Below are positions 48,996-58,319 of a DNA stretch of 64,000 nt, piece after piece. Source of the stretch: SHVO01 sp050246995 (GTDB taxonomy: Bacteria > Pseudomonadota > Alphaproteobacteria > Rhodospirillales > Rhodospirillaceae); NCBI GenBank assembly GCA_050246995.1, contig JBFWVA010000005.1, positions 186,001 to 250,000 on the forward strand, written 5' to 3'. The translations under genes were made by a program, and so were the position numbers. Under the pieces are notes generated by a model that was given only the letters and a program-made list of their open reading frames with translations, was not told the DNA's origin and made no database searches. Within the stretch, counting starts at the first letter, position 1. Each line of letters starts with the position of its first letter.

Positions 48996-49323
48996 CCGCA
49001 TTTCGGAGAAATGGATCGCAAAATCAGAGAAGGACGGCGGCAAAATCACTCATAAAAAAACGCTTTGACCTTAAACATCCAGCAATACCAATAAGACGCC
49101 GCCGCACCGGAAACCGGGATACGTGAGCTGGCCACCGGCACATTTCATAGTGCAAGTCCCTTGCCAACTCGGCGAAAGGCCTATTTTCAGGCTTTTATGA
49201 AGAACGGATGACGGGCGTCGTAAAGGAACCCGACAACCCTGTGTTGCCGGTCCGGCCGAGGGTGGCTTGAATGGAGCGGGGCGCCCCCCTACATTCCCCT
49301 TGTTCACAAAGAAAGCGCGCCCT
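48996..49323 (+). other. Non-coding stretch upstream of erpA
   Basis: About 330 bases without a gene. A TTGACC at 49065-49070 could be a -35 element for erpA but the -10 is poor. No riboswitch or Fe-S regulator site was recognised. Confidence 0.4.
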
Positions 49324-49671
49324 TTGAACCAGATCGCCGAAGCCCCGCCTGTCTCCATGACCCCCGCCGCCGCAGCCCGGGTCCAGGAGCTGATACGGGA
49401 GGAAAACAATCCCAGCCTCATGCTTCGTCTCGCGATCTCGGGCGGCGGTTGCTCGGGTTTTTCCTATGGCTTCAGCCTGGACGGCGAGCGCACTGCCGAT
49501 GACCGCGTATTTGAGTTCCACGGCGCTAAACTGATCGTGGACGAGAGTTCCTTGGATCTCCTCAAAGGCTCGCAGATTGATTTTGTCGATGACCTCATGG
49601 CCAAGTCGTTTCGGGTCGTGAACCCGAACGCGGCATCGACTTGCGGCTGCGGGACATCGTTCTCGCTTTAA
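49324..49671 (+). CDS. erpA: A-type iron-sulfur carrier (ErpA/HesB/IscA)
   Basis: 115 residues from TTG 49324, preceded by AAAGAAAG; another TTG at 49267 or ATG 49357 is possible. Core: MTPAAAARVQELIREENN, RLAISGGGCSGFSYGFSLD (first Cys), and the C-terminal STCGCGTSF (two Cys). Delivers [Fe-S] clusters to target enzymes. In this class erpA commonly neighbours xth and dgt. Confidence 0.93.
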   Translation: MNQIAEAPPVSMTPAAAARVQELIREENNPSLMLRLAISGGGCSGFSYGFSLDGERTADDRVFEFHGAKLIVDESSLDLLKGSQIDFVDDLMAKSFRVVNPNAASTCGCGTSFSL

Positions 49672-49674
49672 GTC

Positions 49675-50400
49675 TTATTTCGGCGCCGTATCCGCCCCGT
49701 CCCAATTCTTGCAAAGCGCGGTCACGGCGGCGTAGTTCGACGGCGTATCGATGCGCCCGTTGCGAGCGCCATGCAGCGCATTGAACTCGTCTCGAAGCTT
49801 CGCGAGTTCGGCATTCACCGGCACGAGCGCCCGCTGCGCCGCGCCATTCCCATTTCGTGCCGCGAACGGTTTCGTGCGGGCGAGCACGGCCTCGACCCGC
49901 GCCCGGGCGCGCGGAGCGAATTCAGCCAAGACGCTCCGGAAGATGGCAGCATGCTGGTTTTCGTGATCACGCACCGCGCGATATTCACACGACCCCTCCG
50001 GAAATTCACTCGGCACATAAATATCCATTCGGTCCCAGCCGAACTCGATATCGACCGAGGTGAGATGAACGCAGAATCCATCTCCCTGAGGATTCAGCGC
50101 CACCTCGCCTCCGACGCTGTAGAGCGTGTTGGCCACTGTTATCCCGACCGGACGGCTACCGCTCGCTATGCGTCCGCCCTGAGAGCGGGACAAACTGGCG
50201 ATGCCGCCGAGTGTGAGCCGGTGATTGTATGTCGTTGGCGCCGCGAGCGTCTTGAAATCGAGCTTGATCGCCGTCTTGGATGGCGGGCAGGCTGGCGCCG
50301 CTGCCCGGGACAAATGGACGGGGAAAAGGCAGACAGCCAAGGCTATCAAGGCCTCCCGCTTGCCGCCCCTTAGCGCCCGTGCCAGCATAGCTCCAATCAT
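49675..50400 (-). CDS. Secreted protein with HExxH motif
   Basis: 241 residues from ATG 50400 (ATG 50388 also possible). Signal peptide GKREALIALAVCLFPVHLSRA. The region after it is beta-rich; GSCEYRAVRDHENQHAAIF carries HENQH, a zinc HExxH motif, followed by a helix. Two possible disulfide cysteines (CVHL, SCEY) are seen. Possibly a periplasmic metallopeptidase, but no named family was recognised. The start is 31 bases from the divergent xth gene. Confidence 0.72.
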   Translation of the reverse strand: MIGAMLARALRGGKREALIALAVCLFPVHLSRAAAPACPPSKTAIKLDFKTLAAPTTYNHRLTLGGIASLSRSQGGRIASGSRPVGITVANTLYSVGGEVALNPQGDGFCVHLTSVDIEFGWDRMDIYVPSEFPEGSCEYRAVRDHENQHAAIFRSVLAEFAPRARARVEAVLARTKPFAARNGNGAAQRALVPVNAELAKLRDEFNALHGARNGRIDTPSNYAAVTALCKNWDGADTAPK

Positions 50401-50430
50401 CAATCCCACCTGCAATCGACCCGGACTCCC

Positions 50431-51234
50431 GTGAACGCCATCTCGACACCTCACCGTACGATAAAGATCGCCACTTGGAATGTGAACTCTCTGAAGGCGC
50501 GCTTGCCCAATGTCCTGACATGGCTGAAGGAGGAAGCGCCTGACGTGGTGTTGATGCAGGAGATCAAATGCATCGACGATGCTTTCCCGCGCATGGAAAT
50601 CGAGGAGGCCGGTTACAATATCGTCAGCCACGGCCAGAAGACTTACAACGGCGTCGCCATCCTTTCCAAATCGCCCATTGAAGACGTTGCGCGCGGGTTG
50701 CCGGGCGGCGAAGGCGACGAACAGGCGCGTTACATTGAAGGCACCGTCTTCGGCAAGGTCCGGGTCGCGTCAATTTATCTTCCCAATGGCAACCCACTCG
50801 GTACGGAAAAATTCACCTACAAGCTCGCGTGGATGGACCGCCTCAAAGCGCACATGGCCAAGACCGTGCTGGACGACGAGATCCGTGTGTACGGCGGCGA
50901 CTATAACGTCATCCCGACCGACAGTGACGTCTACAGCGCCAAGGCTTTCGCCGACGACGCACTATTGCAGCCCGAAAGCCGCGCGCGCTTCCGCTCGCTC
51001 CTCCACCTGGGACTAACGGACGCTTTCCGGGCCTTCAACACCCTCCCCCATCAGTATTCGTTCTGGGACTATCAGGGCGGCGCGTGGCCGAAGGATAACG
51101 GCCTCCTTATCGACTTTCTGCTGCTGTCCCCGAAGGCGGCGGATGTGCTCACCGCCAGCGGCATCGACAAAAAGCCGCGCGGTCAGGAAAAAGCGTCGGA
51201 CCATACACCGGTGTGGTGCTGCTTGACGATCTAG
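50431..51234 (+). CDS. xthA: Exodeoxyribonuclease III
   Basis: 267 residues, GTG start. Endonuclease/exonuclease/phosphatase fold: IATWNVNSLKARL, VLMQEIKCID (metal Glu), VYGGDYNVIPTDSDV (Asp/Asn), FWDYQGGAWPKDNGLLIDFLL, and SDHTPVW (final His). AP endonuclease and 3' exonuclease of base excision repair. Confidence 0.96.
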   Translation: MNAISTPHRTIKIATWNVNSLKARLPNVLTWLKEEAPDVVLMQEIKCIDDAFPRMEIEEAGYNIVSHGQKTYNGVAILSKSPIEDVARGLPGGEGDEQARYIEGTVFGKVRVASIYLPNGNPLGTEKFTYKLAWMDRLKAHMAKTVLDDEIRVYGGDYNVIPTDSDVYSAKAFADDALLQPESRARFRSLLHLGLTDAFRAFNTLPHQYSFWDYQGGAWPKDNGLLIDFLLLSPKAADVLTASGIDKKPRGQEKASDHTPVWCCLTI

Positions 51235-51237
51235 ACG

Positions 51238-51825
51238 CTAGGCCGGACGCTTCCAGAGTTTCGGATCGGTTTGCACGACGACGCGCGGCGCAACGGCCCG
51301 GGCCGAAATTGGTGCATGCGCCGCATTGTCTCCGCCCAAATAGCTCCGTGCCAACCTTTCGAAGGCCGCAAAGGCTTCCGCATCCGGGAACGCACGGCCG
51401 GGCACAACATGGGCGAGATAGGGCGATATCCAGAATGAGAGATAATCCCCGCGCCGGGTAATGCGATGCACGCCCCGCCACCGCGTCAGGGAGTCGGTCA
51501 CAGGCGTCACATCACGGAAGCCTTCCGGCAATATTTCGATGTCATGCGGGCCGACCACGCCGCTGGTGTCCCGAACGATCACCACCGCGTTGAGGACATT
51601 GACGATCAGGAACAACATGAAAAAAGCCACGGCGAACAGCGCGCCGCCGGCCACGTAGATGAACCAGGCGCGTTGATCGGCCGGCATCCCTAAATCCGAA
51701 ATGAGATATGCGCTGTACGCAAACGCGATCACGACGCACATGACATAGCGCGCGCGGTTGGAGACATAGTTCCGCAAATTAACGGCAACGATGTCGGAGA
51801 CTGTGAGTTCGGTCGTGATCTTCAT
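51238..51825 (-). CDS. YcxB-like membrane protein
   Basis: 195 residues from ATG 51825. Two membrane helices at about residues 30-80 (YVMCVVIAFAYSAYLIS, FIYVAGGALFAVAFFMLFLIV), then a soluble PH-like C-terminal domain with HDIEILPEGFRDVTPVTDSL, RWRGVHRITRRGDYLSFWI and FPDAEAFAAFERLA, the YcxB-like pattern. Function unknown. Convergent with xthA by 3 bases and just downstream of a methyltransferase gene. Confidence 0.85.
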   Translation of the reverse strand: MKITTELTVSDIVAVNLRNYVSNRARYVMCVVIAFAYSAYLISDLGMPADQRAWFIYVAGGALFAVAFFMLFLIVNVLNAVVIVRDTSGVVGPHDIEILPEGFRDVTPVTDSLTRWRGVHRITRRGDYLSFWISPYLAHVVPGRAFPDAEAFAAFERLARSYLGGDNAAHAPISARAVAPRVVVQTDPKLWKRPA

Positions 51826-51844
51826 TCCACCCGCCTGCCCGCGA

Positions 51845-52660
51845 TCAGTGACGTGTGACAGTAACACGCAGGAAGGTGGCGGGAATGGACGTAATCGCTT
51901 GTCCGGGCGTCTTATTCTGGGCGTCAAACAAGGCTTCTAATTCCGCCACAAATGCGGACGCCTTCCCGTTCTTTTCGGCCGCTTCGAAAGCATTCATTGT
52001 AGGGCCATAGAAATTGCGGAACTCCGCGACGAAGTCCTTGGACGTTCCCTCGAAATTGAACACATAGGTGTCCTTCACACAGGACACATTTTCCTTGGGC
52101 ACCCCGGCGGCGGCGAAACGCTCAACGACGTTAGCCTCGCTGCCCCAGGTCATCGGACTGATGAAACCATCGGGCGGCGGCGGCGTGTAAGACGAACTGA
52201 TCTTCAGGATTTGTGCGACAAGGGTCGGGTCGCCTGGAATCCAATTACCCATGACGATCCGCCCGCCCGGTTTACAGACGCGGACCATTTCCTTCGCCAC
52301 TTCGAAGGGCCGGGGCGCAAACATCGCGCCAAAAATACTCACCACGAAATCGAATGAAGCGTCCTTGAGGCCCTCAAGGTTCGACGCGTCGCCTTCCTGG
52401 AATTTGAGATTTGCGAGCCCCATCTCCTGGGCGCGCTTGTTACCCGCGGCCACCAGATTGGCGGCGATGTCCACGCCGAGCACGTCCGCGCTGCGCTTGG
52501 CTTCCGGCACCGCGGTAGTGCCATCGCCGCAGCCGAGATCAAGGACCTTGGCCCCCTTCCCGATGCCGATGCTGCCGACGAGCGCGTCGCCGCTCTCGCG
52601 CATCGTCCGCGCCAGGCGCGTGAAGTCGCCTTTTTCCCACAGCGCTTTGTTCGGATTCAT
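51845..52660 (-). CDS. Class I SAM-dependent methyltransferase
   Basis: 271 residues. SAM motif VLDLGCGDGTTAV at about residue 40, then LKFQEGDASNLEGL, and VSIFGAMFAPRPFEVAKEM. Rossmann methyltransferase of the UbiE/CcoM-like type with small-molecule substrate unknown. Cotranscription with the YcxB-like gene is possible (19-base gap). Confidence 0.92.
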   Translation of the reverse strand: MNPNKALWEKGDFTRLARTMRESGDALVGSIGIGKGAKVLDLGCGDGTTAVPEAKRSADVLGVDIAANLVAAGNKRAQEMGLANLKFQEGDASNLEGLKDASFDFVVSIFGAMFAPRPFEVAKEMVRVCKPGGRIVMGNWIPGDPTLVAQILKISSSYTPPPPDGFISPMTWGSEANVVERFAAAGVPKENVSCVKDTYVFNFEGTSKDFVAEFRNFYGPTMNAFEAAEKNGKASAFVAELEALFDAQNKTPGQAITSIPATFLRVTVTRH

Positions 52661-52713
52661 GCCCGCCTCCCTTATGGGGCGGCAAGCATGCCATCCAGAT
52701 AGGCCTCTGTCCT

Positions 52714-54456
52714 TTAGATATCCGCGTATACGTGGGTTTCAGCTTCGGCGCCCGGGTGCGTTACTGCCCCGTCGCACGCATCCCCCACGATCTGCGCGTA
52801 CTTCCAAAGGACACCCGACTGGTACTCGTTCCGGCGGGGCTTCCAGGCGGCGCGGCGGCGGTCGAGTTCCTCCTTGGAGACTTCAAGATCGAGGGTGCCC
52901 TTCGCGGCGTCGATAGCGATCATATCGCCGTCCTTCACCAGCGCGATCGGCCCGCCCACGGCGGCTTCCGGTCCCACATGGCCGATACAGAGGCCGCGCG
53001 TCGCGCCGGAGAAACGCCCGTCGGTGATGAGCGCCACTTTATGGCCCATGCCCTGCCCCGCGAGCGCAGCGGTCGTGGCAAGCGTTTCACGCATGCCGGG
53101 TCCACCGCGCGGACCTTCGTAACGGATGACGATGACGTCGCCTTCCTTGTACTGGCGTTTCTGAACCGCGGCGAATGCCGCATCTTCGCTGTCGAAGCAC
53201 AGCGCGGGGCCGCGGAACTGAAGGTGATCCATGTGCGCGATCTTCACGATCGAGCCCTGCGGCGCGAGCGTGCCTTTGAGGCCCGTTACACCGCCGCGCG
53301 GTGACATGGCGCGCGCGGTCGGATAAACGACGTCCTGATCGGCCGGGAACACGACATTTTTCATGTTCTCCTCGAGCGTCTTGCCTGTGACCGTCATGCA
53401 GTCGCCGTGCAAGTAACCGCCATCGAGCAGCGCCTTGATTAGAACCGGGATGCCGCCGACGCGGTAGAGATCTGCCGCCACATATTTACCCGCCGGCTTC
53501 ATGTCGGCGATGTACGGCGTTTCGTCGAAAATCTTGCAGACGTCATCGAGCGAGAACTTGATGCCGCACTCATGCGCCATGGCGGGCAGATGAAGACCGG
53601 CATTGGTCGACCCGCCCGACGCCGCGACCACGCGGGCGGCATTCTCAAAGGCTTTACGCGTGCAGATGTCGCGCGGGCGCAGGCCGCTCTGCAGGAGGTT
53701 CATGACGGCGACGCCGGCTTCGCGCGCGTAATGATCGCGCGCTTCACGGATCGTGGCCGGGATACTGGCGGAAACTGGAATGGCGAGGCCGATCGCCTCG
53801 CTGACCGTGGCCATGGTGTTGGCGGTGAATTGGCCGCCACACGCGCCCGCGGACGGGCAGGCTACGCATTCAAGCTCATGAAGGTCTTTGTCCGACATCG
53901 TGCCGGCCGCGTGCTGGCCGACCGCTTCGAATACGTCCGCGATCGTCACGTCCTTGCCCTTGAAGTGACCGGGCATGATCGCGCCGCCGTATAGGAAGAC
54001 ACTCGGGATGTTCAGACGCAGCATGGCCATCATCATCCCCGGTAGCGATTTATCGCAACCCGCGAGGCCCACCATCGCGTCATAGGAATGGCCACGCACG
54101 GTGAGTTCGACGGAATCGGTGATCCAGTCCCGCGAGGCGAGCGAGAACTTCATGCCCTGGTGACCCATGGCGATACCATCCGTGACGGTGATCGTCGTGA
54201 ATTCACGCGGCGTACCGCCGCCGGCCTTCACGCCCTGCTTCACGAACTGCGCTTGGCGGGTAAGGTCGATGTTGCACGGCGCGGCTTCATTCCAACACGT
54301 GGCCACGGCAACGAGCGGCGCGTGGATCTCCTCCTCCGTCAGGCCCATCGCGTGATACATCGCCCGATGCGGCGCCCGCGCGGGACCTTCGGTCGTGTGG
54401 CGGCTGGGAAGCTTCGATTTATCGAACTTGGGAGGTGTGCGCGCGTCGTCAGGCAT
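52714..54456 (-). CDS. ilvD: Dihydroxy-acid dehydratase IlvD
   Basis: 580 residues. Fe-S ligand cysteines in VGLAGCDKSLPGMMMAML and CPSAGACGGQFTANTM, plus an earlier Cys in ATCWNEAAPCN. Makes 2-keto acids for branched-chain amino acid synthesis. Blocks GRFSGATRGLCIGHVGPEAA and GAIMPGHF are typical. Stands alone leftward. Function depends on ErpA-type cluster delivery, and erpA is 5 kb away. Confidence 0.97.
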   Translation of the reverse strand: MPDDARTPPKFDKSKLPSRHTTEGPARAPHRAMYHAMGLTEEEIHAPLVAVATCWNEAAPCNIDLTRQAQFVKQGVKAGGGTPREFTTITVTDGIAMGHQGMKFSLASRDWITDSVELTVRGHSYDAMVGLAGCDKSLPGMMMAMLRLNIPSVFLYGGAIMPGHFKGKDVTIADVFEAVGQHAAGTMSDKDLHELECVACPSAGACGGQFTANTMATVSEAIGLAIPVSASIPATIREARDHYAREAGVAVMNLLQSGLRPRDICTRKAFENAARVVAASGGSTNAGLHLPAMAHECGIKFSLDDVCKIFDETPYIADMKPAGKYVAADLYRVGGIPVLIKALLDGGYLHGDCMTVTGKTLEENMKNVVFPADQDVVYPTARAMSPRGGVTGLKGTLAPQGSIVKIAHMDHLQFRGPALCFDSEDAAFAAVQKRQYKEGDVIVIRYEGPRGGPGMRETLATTAALAGQGMGHKVALITDGRFSGATRGLCIGHVGPEAAVGGPIALVKDGDMIAIDAAKGTLDLEVSKEELDRRRAAWKPRRNEYQSGVLWKYAQIVGDACDGAVTHPGAEAETHVYADI

Positions 54457-54550
54457 CGGAGAATCCTTCTCAATCCGAAAATCGTATAGGATTTAGGCTA
54501 GCCCGTCGCAGGCGCGTCGGGGAGTCCTTTCTATGCGCGGCGTAAGAAGA

Positions 54551-57205
54551 TTACGTGCTGATCCGCGCCAGTGCGTCCTTGAGCCGCACGCGCGCCGCTT
54601 CAGCGGTCGCGATGCGCTCACGGTTCTCCTCAACGACCTCGAGCGGCGCCTTGGAGACGAAGGCTTCGTTCGCCAGCTTCTTCTGGGTGCTGGTGATGTC
54701 GCCTTCGAGCTTGGCGATCTCCTTCTTGAGGCGCTCGCGTTCCTTTGCGAAATCGATAACACCTTCGAGCGGCAGAAGCACGGTCGCCTCACCCACCACC
54801 ACTTGGGCCGAACCCGCCGGCACCTGGTCGGTGGCGGCAATCGAGGACAGCCGCGCGTTGGCGCAGATGAGCGCGTTGTGGGTCGACAGGCGCGTCTTCG
54901 TATCGGCGTTGCCGTCCTTCACCAACGCGGGGATTTGCGAGCCCGCCGGGACGTTCATTTCGGCGCGCACGGAACGGATCGCGGTGATGATGTTCACCAC
55001 CCAATCGATTTCCGCCAGCGCGTCCGGCGCCGCGAGGCCGTCATACTGCGGCCACTGCGTGGTCATCAGGCTGGACGCGCGCGTGATGCCCGCCGCCTCG
55101 GCCAGTTTTTCCCACAGCGTTTCGGTCACATAGGGGATGAGCGGGTGACCGATAATCAGGATCTGATCGAGCACCCAGGCCGACGTGGCGCGCGTTTCAG
55201 CTTTCGCCTTCTCGTCGGAGCCCTGGAACACGGGTTTCGCGAACTCCAGGAACCAATCGCAGAACGTGCCCCACGTGAACTGATAAAGGCCATTCGCCGC
55301 TTCATTGAAGCGGTAGTTGGTGATCGCGTCGGACACATCGCGCGCAGCTTCGGCGACCTTCGCGACGATCCATTTATTGAGAGTGGTATTCACGGCCCTC
55401 GGATCAAAACCGGGCACGATCACGCATTCGTTCATCTGACAGAAGCGCGCGGCGTTCCAAATCTTGGTGACGAAGTTGCGATAGCCCGCGATGCGGCCTT
55501 CGGCGAGTTTGATATCCCGGCCCTGCGCGGCCATGGCTGCCAACGTAAATCGAACGGCATCGGTGCCATAGCTATTGCAGAGGTCCAGGGGGTCCAGGAC
55601 GTTGCCCTTGGACTTGGACATTTTCTGGCCCTTCTCGTCGCGGACCAGGGCGTGGATGTAAACATCGCGGAACGGGACATCACCCATGAAGTGATGGCCC
55701 ATCATCATCATGCGCGCGACCCAGAAGAAAATAATATCGAAGCCGGTGACGAGGACATCGCCCGGATAGTACTTCGCGAGCTCGGGCGTCTTATCCGGCC
55801 AGCCGAGGGTCGAGAACGGCCACAGCGCCGACGAGAACCACGTGTCGAGCACATCGCCATCGCGCACCAGAGTCACTTCCCTTCCGAAGTGTTTTTTGGC
55901 CAGTTCGCGGGCTTCTTCTTCATCATAAGCGACAAACGGGTGACCATCGGGCGCATACCACGCCGGGATCTGATGACCCCACCACAGCTGGCGCGAAATG
56001 CACCACGGCTGGATGTTGCGCATCCATTCGAAGAAGGTGTTTTCCCACGTCTTCGGAACGAAGCGCGTGCGCCCCGTCTCCACAGCTTCGATGCAGGGCT
56101 TCGCGAGGGTCTTCGCGTCCGCGTACCACTGGTCGGTCAGCCACGGCTCGATCACCACGCCGGAGCGATCGCCATAGGGAATCTGCATGGCGTTGTCTTC
56201 GACCTTCTCGAACAACTCAAGAAGCTCCATGTCCGCGACGACCATGTCGCGCACTTTGAAGCGGTCAAGGCCGCGATACTTCTCGGGCGCTTCTTCGTTC
56301 AGCTTCGCGTCGCGGTCGAAGATGTTGATCATCGCCAGCTTGTGGCGCTTACCGACGGCGAAGTCGTTGAAGTCGTGGCCCGGGGTGATCTTCACCGCGC
56401 CGGTGCCCTTCTCCGGGTCAGCATATTCGTCGGCGACGATCGGGATGCGGCGTTGCGTCAGCGGCTGTATGCAGTTCTTGCCGACGAGGTCTTTGTAACG
56501 CTCATCGTCCGGATGCACCGCCACGCCGGTATCGCCGAGCATGGTTTCCGGGCGCGTGGTGCCCACGGTGATAAACGTGCCGCTGGCGCCTTCCACCGGG
56601 TACTTGAAGTACCACATCTTGCCCTTCACCTCGCGGTTCTCGACTTCGAGGTCGGAGATCGCGGTGTGGAGTTTCGGATCCCAGTTCACCAGACGCTTGT
56701 CGCGATAGATGAGGCCCTGGCGATACAGTTCGACGAAAACTTTCGTCACGGCCTTCGACAGGCCATCGTCCATCGTGAAACGCTCACGGCGCCAATCGGG
56801 CGAAGCCCCAAGACGGCGGAGCTGATGGGTGATGATGCCGCCGGACTGTTCTTTCCAGGCCCACACCCGCTTCACGAACTCTTCGCGGCCCAAGGCGCGG
56901 CGGTTCGCGCCCGATTGCTCGAGCTGGCGCTCGACAACCATCTGCGTCGCGATGCCGGCATGGTCGGTGCCCGGCTGCCACAGCGCGTCGCGACCCGCCA
57001 TGCGGTGATAGCGGATGAGGATGTCCTGAAGGGTGAAGGTCAGCGCGTGACCGATGTGCAGGCTGCCGGTGACGTTCGGCGGCGGCATCATGATGGTATA
57101 GGGGCGTTCAGCCGACGTAGGCTCCGCGCCAAAATCGCCGGATTTTTCCCAGCGCGCGTACAGCGCTTCTTCGACGTCTTGGGGATTGTAGGTTTTATCG
57201 AGCAT
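54551..57205 (-). CDS. valS: Valine--tRNA ligase
   Basis: 884 residues. PPPNVTGSLHIGHALTFTLQD (HIGH), KMSKSKGNVLDPLDL (KMSKS), the CP1 editing domain between with GTGAVKITPGHDFNDFAVG, and a C-terminal coiled coil (FAKERERLKKEIAKLEGDI). Just before the ATG a 10-bp hairpin covers the ribosome site. Confidence 0.97.
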   Translation of the reverse strand: MLDKTYNPQDVEEALYARWEKSGDFGAEPTSAERPYTIMMPPPNVTGSLHIGHALTFTLQDILIRYHRMAGRDALWQPGTDHAGIATQMVVERQLEQSGANRRALGREEFVKRVWAWKEQSGGIITHQLRRLGASPDWRRERFTMDDGLSKAVTKVFVELYRQGLIYRDKRLVNWDPKLHTAISDLEVENREVKGKMWYFKYPVEGASGTFITVGTTRPETMLGDTGVAVHPDDERYKDLVGKNCIQPLTQRRIPIVADEYADPEKGTGAVKITPGHDFNDFAVGKRHKLAMINIFDRDAKLNEEAPEKYRGLDRFKVRDMVVADMELLELFEKVEDNAMQIPYGDRSGVVIEPWLTDQWYADAKTLAKPCIEAVETGRTRFVPKTWENTFFEWMRNIQPWCISRQLWWGHQIPAWYAPDGHPFVAYDEEEARELAKKHFGREVTLVRDGDVLDTWFSSALWPFSTLGWPDKTPELAKYYPGDVLVTGFDIIFFWVARMMMMGHHFMGDVPFRDVYIHALVRDEKGQKMSKSKGNVLDPLDLCNSYGTDAVRFTLAAMAAQGRDIKLAEGRIAGYRNFVTKIWNAARFCQMNECVIVPGFDPRAVNTTLNKWIVAKVAEAARDVSDAITNYRFNEAANGLYQFTWGTFCDWFLEFAKPVFQGSDEKAKAETRATSAWVLDQILIIGHPLIPYVTETLWEKLAEAAGITRASSLMTTQWPQYDGLAAPDALAEIDWVVNIITAIRSVRAEMNVPAGSQIPALVKDGNADTKTRLSTHNALICANARLSSIAATDQVPAGSAQVVVGEATVLLPLEGVIDFAKERERLKKEIAKLEGDITSTQKKLANEAFVSKAPLEVVEENRERIATAEAARVRLKDALARIST

Positions 57206-57208
57206 CGG

Positions 57209-57235
57209 CCTTGCCTTCGGAAACGGAAGGCAAGG
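57209..57235 (-). promoter_or_regulatory. Leader hairpin masking the valS ribosome site
   Basis: On the leftward transcript CCTTGCCTTC pairs with GAAGGCAAGG over 10 bp with a 7-base loop, ending 3 bases before the ATG. The only Shine-Dalgarno-like bases (GAAGG) are in the 3' arm, so the fold would block initiation. A weaker CCCG / CGGG hairpin precedes it. Confidence 0.45.
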
Positions 57236-57292
57236 GTTTACCTGCCCGTGAAGGCGGGTGCAACGCTGACAAAAGTCAGGAAATTGCGCGGG

Positions 57293-57955
57293 TTACGAGC
57301 GTTCCGAACGCGTGGCGATCCGCTCGATTTCCTGCTTCACGATGCGCTCGACGATATAAGGCAGGTTGGTGTCGAGCCAATGCTTCAGGATCGGCGTGCA
57401 GATTTCGCGCACAAGCTCTTCCAGCGTAAGGCCGTGATTGCCGAGGGATACCGCACGCTCGCGGGCAACGGCCTGTGCCAACTGGGAGATGGACGCACCG
57501 GACGCGGCCGCAACCGCATGCGACACAAGCCCTTCGCCGTAATCGTACGGCTGATGGTACTGCGGCGCCGGTTCCGGATCGGCGTAATGATGCTGCATCT
57601 CCTCGACCATCATTGAGTCGGTGAGCTGCAACGGCATATCCGGCTCGGGCTCCGGATTGTAAATCGGCTCTTCTTCCGGCGGGGCATCGAAGATCGACGC
57701 GATCGGCTCTTCCTCGATCGCCGGCTCTTCCATCAACATCAGCGGCTCCGGCTCCGGTTCTTCAATAACCGGGGGCGGAGGCGGCGGTGGGGGCGGAGGC
57801 GGCGGGGGTGGTGGCGGAGGAGGCGGCGGCGGAGGCGGAGGCGCAGCCTTCGGCGGCTCAGGCTTTGCAGCCTCGCCGTCATCTTCGGACAGAATCTTTC
57901 TGATGGAGGCGAGAATGTCCTCCATCGAGGGTTCTTGTTGGCCTTCGGCAGTCAT
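57293..57955 (-). CDS. popZ: Polar organising protein PopZ (DUF2497)
   Basis: 220 residues. N-terminal binding helix SMEDILASIRKILSED, an acidic/proline-rich disordered middle with a run of 24 consecutive prolines, and a C-terminal oligomerisation domain (LTLEELVREICTPILKHWLD, PYIVERIVKQEIERIA). PopZ builds a space-filling matrix at the pole and anchors chromosome-partition proteins. The gene order popZ-valS and tolC nearby is conserved in the class. Confidence 0.94.
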   Translation of the reverse strand: MTAEGQQEPSMEDILASIRKILSEDDGEAAKPEPPKAAPPPPPPPPPPPPPPPPPPPPPPPPVIEEPEPEPLMLMEEPAIEEEPIASIFDAPPEEEPIYNPEPEPDMPLQLTDSMMVEEMQHHYADPEPAPQYHQPYDYGEGLVSHAVAAASGASISQLAQAVARERAVSLGNHGLTLEELVREICTPILKHWLDTNLPYIVERIVKQEIERIATRSERS

Positions 57956-58319
57956 GAGTCCAAACGCTCCCCACCGGTTTTTCCCGGCTATTCTGAGGAA
58001 GCCTAAGTGAATTGGTTAAAGAATTCTATAACACGGCCAAAGATTTAGGGGCAGTCCAAATTAGGGGCTAACGTTCATAAAGGTAAATTTCGCTCAATAG
58101 GGGAGCCGGACGGCCGCAGGCGGCCAGGCCGCGCTGTCAGCCCCCTTCTCCGCGCGGCGCTTTCTCGAGAACAACTTTGGCGTCCCGCCTGCATCTTTCA
58201 AACAGCCGCGCGAGGCCCGTCCGGAATAACCGACTCTGGACGATCTTGATGAATGATCCGATGAGCGGCCTGCAGCCACGGCGGATGACCATCAAGGTCA
58301 CCCGCCGCGTGCGGCCTGT
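57956..58319. other. Non-coding stretch between popZ and tolC
   Basis: 364 bases. Two similar short patches, AAATTTAGGGGCAG-like and AAATTAGGGGCTAA, occur at about 58020-58065 and are A/T-rich (popZ promoter side). A GGTGACC / GGTCATC hairpin at about 58279-58304 lies beyond the tolC stop. A leftward frame of 61 codons has no ribosome site and is probably not a gene. Confidence 0.5.

Noticed and set aside
54533..57616. Very long rightward open frame (over 1000 codons) opposite valS
   Set aside because: It is the antisense shadow of valS, whose motifs are complete; long antisense frames are common in GC-rich genes.
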